Shown in pieces: positions 41,201-47,400 of a stretch of 64,000 nucleotides of DNA. Below the pieces are notes generated by a model, which saw only the letters and a program-made list of their open reading frames with translations, ran no database searches and had not been told where the DNA came from. The DNA is from Coenobita brevimanus (Eukaryota > Arthropoda > Malacostraca > Decapoda > Coenobitidae), in NCBI GenBank assembly GCA_032717465.1, contig CM064684.1:1146001-1210000 (forward strand). Direction: 5' to 3'. Within the stretch, counting starts at the first letter, position 1. Each line of letters opens with the position of its first letter. Made by a program: the position numbers and the translations under genes.

Positions 41201-44200
41201 TATTGAGGGTTTACTGTACTCACCTTCAACTCAGTCCACGCACTGTAGTTCTACAATCAGATGACTACACTGGGTATCTGTCATCGTTTTCTATAATCTA
41301 TGTAACCAATAATTGGATGCCTGGTGATTTAGTGGACTGAGCTCCTACAACCAGATGTATCCTTTATGGGTATTAGTTCACAGGGTTTGGGGGGGTTAAT
41401 TGTTCGCAGTTACTGGGGGATGAGCAATTGGCTATCTTATCTTTAAATTTCTGGACTGAGAACCCTAGGCTCGTACACTCCTGATAAAAATAGGCAGGAA
41501 ATAACTAGATGATGGATGGTTTCTGTCTTAGGTTTTAATATAATTCTCGCATCAAGTTTGCATTAGAGTCGGTGTGTGGCAGTAGATTAATCCCTTCATC
41601 TTAAAAACATCAATTTATATTATCATGCCTTTCTCTCCTTCATTCTTTCCTCTTCCTTCTGCTTACGGGTGACTTTACACTCCTTCTGTCTTTCTTTCCT
41701 TCATTCTTTCCTCTTCTTTCTGCTTATGGGTGACTCAACATTGAGTGACAAGCCAAATGGTTTCCTGTACACCAGGAAACCATTTACTGTGCTGGGTGGC
41801 AACCATATAACCAAATTATGGTGCCTGGTGGTTTAGTGGGTAATTAAGGTGTTCCAGTTGGATTGAGCCTGTGTAGGTTTATATCCAGGGGGCAGTTGGG
41901 GTGTATTGCTCACAAAATGCCACTCAGGGATGAGTGAGGCTGGTCACTCTCATCTTAAATGTCAGGACCAACTTGCCTAGCCCTAGGCTCCTATGCTGCT
42001 CATGGGGCAACATAGGATATGGATGGATGGATGGATCATGACAATTTTATATAATGGGAAACGATACAATGAAAGGTTTGAAATCTCTATGAAACTCATC
42101 AAATAACTTCATATCAGGTAATGATAGGAACAAAAGTAACACTGTTGAACTAAAGGGTGGGTTGACTGATCACTGAAATAATACATGCTGAGGTTTAAGT
42201 ATGGATAGACCGTTTATGGTCAGATCATGAAATAGATCATGAAAATAATAACTAGAACATTTAAGTTATATATAGAGCATACAGAAAAAAATAACATTCA
42301 AGATACAGGTAGGTCATCAAAAGGAAAAAAAAAGAAAATCAAGATACTGTACAGTTAGAGTATATGCTAAGAAAAAAGTGCAACATTTTGTCCCCAACCC
42401 TGACTTTTCTGGGTGGAAGAGATTTGGATTATTTTAATAATGATAAGGAGGGACGGGGAGGAGGAGGGGGAAGAGTGAGCAAAGAATGAGAAGGACCCTG
42501 AAGGGAAGAATAGAAAGACTAAGCAAAATGATGGTTAGGTGAAGGAGAAAAATAAAAAGGATGATGACAGCAATGATGATGGAAAATTTTGTATTTCACA
42601 TTTCCCACCAGGCAAGGCTAGATGCGCTAACAGTGGATGGATGCAGTGTTGAGGACTTGGCGCTGACGTTCACCCTACCTGGCTACCCAAACATAGAGTT
42701 TAGGAAGGGCGGCACAGACACTCCCGTCACCATCTCCAACCTCGACCATTATGTCCAAGTATGCCATTGTATTTCTTTCGGTGTTTGCTTTGTTCAGGTT
42801 AGCGTTTGGTTTGTTCAGGCGTGGTGTTAGACTTCCCATTATTATGTTTATGTATGGTGTTACTTCATTTATTCATGTTCTGGATTTTAATGTGAGCATG
42901 TATGTGTGTGTGTTGGGGGGGGAATTTTTTTGTTTGATGTTAGATCCTTTATTGATGTTCAAGTATTGTATATATAGCATTATTTTTTCCTTTTGTTAGG
43001 TTTTTGAACTACAGTTTTCAAATTCTTTTCATCCCTTCATCCCCCAAAAGAAGACTAAGGTACTGTATTCTTTTATTCAGGTTTCAGGTGTGGCATTTTT
43101 AGTTTCTTGATGGTAATGTTAAATTTGTCCAAGCACTGCCTTGCAGGTGTTGTGTGAAGGGTTTGAATATTGATAATGATGGTTTGTTGCAGCATGTGAT
43201 AGACTGGCTGGTGCGTGAGGGTGTCCGGCGCCAGATGGAGGCGCTGCGTGAAGGGTTTGAGAGTGTGTTCCCGCTGACACAGCTGCACGTGTTCTACCCC
43301 GAGGAGCTGGAGCAACTGTTCTGTGGGTCATCTGATGCCTCGCAGTGGGATATGAAGCAGCTGGCCGAGTGCTGCCGGCCCGACCACGGCTACACCCATA
43401 ACTCCTGTGCTGTGAGGTTCCTGCTGCAGATCTTGGCTGAGTACACCCCAGCACAACAGCGCTCCTTCCTTCAGTTTGTCACAGGCTCACCCAGGCTCCC
43501 TGTTGGAGGTTGGTCCAGTGTATCATGGTAGTAATATCTACTGGGGTGCTGGATAGGGATTCTTTCATGTTGTGTCATGAACATAACCAGGCAGTTCCAC
43601 TGCCTAGTTATTCCTGCCTATCCCAAAAAAGGTTTGTGGACAGCAGAAGAAAGGCAACTTCAGCCTGTAGTCCACCAGAATCATGCACCTATCAGCCTGA
43701 GGTCATGATAGCAGTAGTAATTATTGAACATTTTCTTTGTTAACATCTTGAGGGACACATTTTTAGAAAGTTGGAAAATAACTCTGCATGAAAGAAGACA
43801 ATGCCTTTGTGCTTTCTTGCAAAAGCTGCATCACTGGTAAATCAGTTTGGTTGAAGTTTTCAGTGTACTTCAGCCTGCCAACCCTACTTTGACCAACCCA
43901 GTTTAATGCAATTTCCACCAAACATTTATGTCAAGTGGGAGTTCTGTCAGTTGTCTTTCAGACTTAAATAATGAGCCATACAGTATGTTTTGCTTACCCT
44001 CTTCCTCTGGCTGAAAGGAGGTTGTAGCCAGGGTTTTGCACTGAACAAAGACATGGTGGGGATGATGTGAATTTTTTCTGGACTCCCTGAGTTCTGTTGT
44101 CATGCAAAGTGTTTCTCATGTGGTCTGCCAAAGCTTCAAACTGTGACCTATACACTGGACGACTGTCTTTGGTTGGTGTTAAGCATGACTGACTGCGCTC

Positions 44201-44366
44201 CGTCTAGGGGTGGGATTGGAGGTTGAACAGAAAATATGGGGAGCACTGGTACAACTCTATTAGTATTCTCTTGCAGCTAATGCAAGACTGTTTTAATCAA
44301 CTAAGATGATAATGTTAGCCTACCACAAGTAATAGTACCGTAGTATACTGTACAGTTACTCATAAC

Positions 44367-44435
<69 letters not shown>

Positions 44436-47400
44436 TCACCGTTTTCAAATGACATGTAATCAACCCACCCCGTCCTGACTGATTTTCCACCACTGCCCCC
44501 CCACCCCCACCCACCCACCCACCCAACTTCTGCCGCTTTGGGTAAGGAACATCGAAAATTCACAGAGAAATCGCTCACCTGAGGTTTCAAATACTCGATC
44601 CAGGTAGCAGTACCCCTTACCTTACTGGGTTTTCTATCAGGCTGGCTCCAAAGAAAACAAGTTCTATGGGAGGGTAACTATTCCACACCACTCAGAAACG
44701 GTATTTATTTATTTATTTGATACAAATATATATGTAGTACGAGAGTATATTGGTTTTCACACAGTAATATAGGCATTATAAGCATTGTTTCACTCATGAA
44801 ACACATCAACATACCTGACCCTTTTTGGCGATATTGCCTTATCATCATTTCTGACTGTTTCTTCCTCTAATGCTACGTAAACTTTGTCCTCCACATTGCC
44901 ATCAATTGAGGAATCACTCTGGCCTTGAATTTCGTACTGTGGCAAGACATGTCTTTACTGGCCAGGTTACTGGCAGCAGGTGGATTTCAGAGACTGGTGT
45001 GCGGGGGGGGGGGTGTCATGCAGGGTAAGGCATTGACCCTGCCTGGCATCTTGTAGAGGAAGGTGTCCTGTGTATACGTACCAAAAATCACACACGAAAT
45101 TTGGAAATTGTGCAAATTAGGGACCTTGCAATTCTATCTATCAATCTATTGCCAGACACCTCAATCCCATTCGGAGTGGCCACAAACAAATCACCTCCAC
45201 GTCGCCCTGTCACCCACGATTTCACTGCCCCGCTCCCAACTCACACCCCCCTCTCTCATATACCTCTCCATCTCATCCTCAGCCTCCCCCTCTCTCTTCC
45301 CCCCTCTACCTCACTCACATACACTCTCTTCGTCAGTCTTTCACCCTCCATCCTCTCCACATGGCCAAACCACCTCAGTGTGTTCCTCATAACGCTTCCT
45401 ATCACATCCACATCCACACCACAACGCTCCTTTATATCCTCATTTGTCAGCCTGTCTCTCCATGTGACTCCACAGGCTCCTCTTAAATACCTCATTTCCA
45501 CTGCTCTCACTCTTGACTTGTGTCCTTCCAACAACGTCCAAGCTTCACTTCCATACGTTAGAGTTGGTATCACAATACTGTCATGTAGTAACTTTTTCAC
45601 TTCCATGATCACTTCCCTGCTTCTTATCACTGCTTTCAAGGAACCAGCAACCTTTCTTCCCTGCTGTACCCTTTCTAGCACTTCACCCTCCAAACCTCCA
45701 TCCTTACTCATCACACTACCCAAGTACTTAAACGTACTCACATTATCCAATTCCTCACCATCCAACCTCTCTGTACATTCACTGACTTCACCTCTCTCAA
45801 AGACCATCACTTTACTCTTCCCTACATTCACCTTAAAATTCCGTTTCTTACACACTCTCCCAAACTCATCCACCAAGCCTTGCAGCTCCCCTTCATCTTC
45901 ACTTAACAACACAGTATCATCTGCAAACAACAGTACAGGGAGTTTCCAAACACTACCCTCTCTCACCAGGGCCACTCCAACATCCACTACCCTACCTTGT
46001 ACCTCTTTTATTACCCCATCCATGTACAGATTGAACAACCATGGAGACATGACACATCCCTGTTTCAACCCAACCTTCAAAGAGAAAAATTCACTCAGTT
46101 CACCATCCACACGAACTGCAGCCTTCGCACCATCGTGCACATACTCTTCACAGCATTCAACAACTTCCCATCTCCTCCATATGTTCTTAATACTTTCCAC
46201 AATCCTTGTCTATCCACCCTGTCATATGCTTTCTCCAAATCCATGAAAGCCGCATACAACTTCTTTCCCTTCTCTAGAAACTTTTCCACTAAAGATCTAA
46301 GAATGAATATCTGATCTACACATCCTCTTCCCTTCCTAAAGCCTCCCTGTTCTTCTCCAACTAATTCCTCTGTTCTTTCTCTAACTCTGTCAATAATTAT
46401 CCTACCATACACTTTTCCTATTATACTAAGAAGACAGATGCCCCTATGATTACCACACACTTCTTTTTCCCCTTTTCCTTTGTACAAGGGAATAATATTG
46501 TACCTGACTTCCAATCCTCCGGGACTGTACCTTCCTCCCAGGCCAATCTGCACATTTTCCACATCCATTCTGCTACTATCTCTCCCCCATACTTCAGCAT
46601 TTCACCACACACTCCATCAATTCCTGGGGCTTTCCCCAACATAACTTTATTCATTGCTTCCGCAACTTCTATCCTACTGATTTCTTCCTGTCTTCTCACC
46701 TCCCTCCTTCTCCCAGCCATTCCCCAGCCACTTATACTCGCATTAGTTCCATCCTCTATGTTCAACAATTCCTTAAAGTGTTCTCTCCATCTGCTCACTT
46801 TTTCTCCCTTCTCCACTAGTAATCTACCATTTTTGTCTTTCACTCCCCTTCTAACTTCACTTCCACCCTGTCTTACTCTTTTCACCTCTTTCCAGAACAT
46901 TTTCTTACATTCCTTCCACTTTACACTCAAGTTCCTTCGAAATTCCTCATCCGCTCTCTTCTTACTCTCTCTTACTAATCTTTTCACCTCTCTCTTTCTT
47001 TCTAGATATAACTCTTTCTTCCACCTCTCAACTTCTTCCACGCCTCTATTTCTCATCCTTTCATTATATGCTTTCTTCTTTTGTGCCATAGCCTGTCCCA
47101 CCTCTTCATTCCACCACGCTGTTCCTTGCACACCCCTCCGTCTTCTCTTCATCCCACACACCACATCACATGGTGCACATATTTCTTCTGTAAATATCCT
47201 GCACACACCTTCCACGTCCCCCATCTGCTCCAATTCTTATTTGCCCAATCGTTCCTCCACTTCTGTCTTATACTCTGCCTTTTTCTCATCCTCTTGCAAT
47301 TGCTGCGCGTTTATATACTTCAACGGTAGTCACAGTGACAAAACGTGTGGACGTATATATACATCAACAGGAGTCGGCAGGTTAATGTTGGGCGTTCCTC

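Noticed and set aside
41100..41222. Another TA-flanked MITE
   Set aside because: A right end (TGAGGGTTTACTG-TA) is visible near 41203-41218, but no left end could be found.
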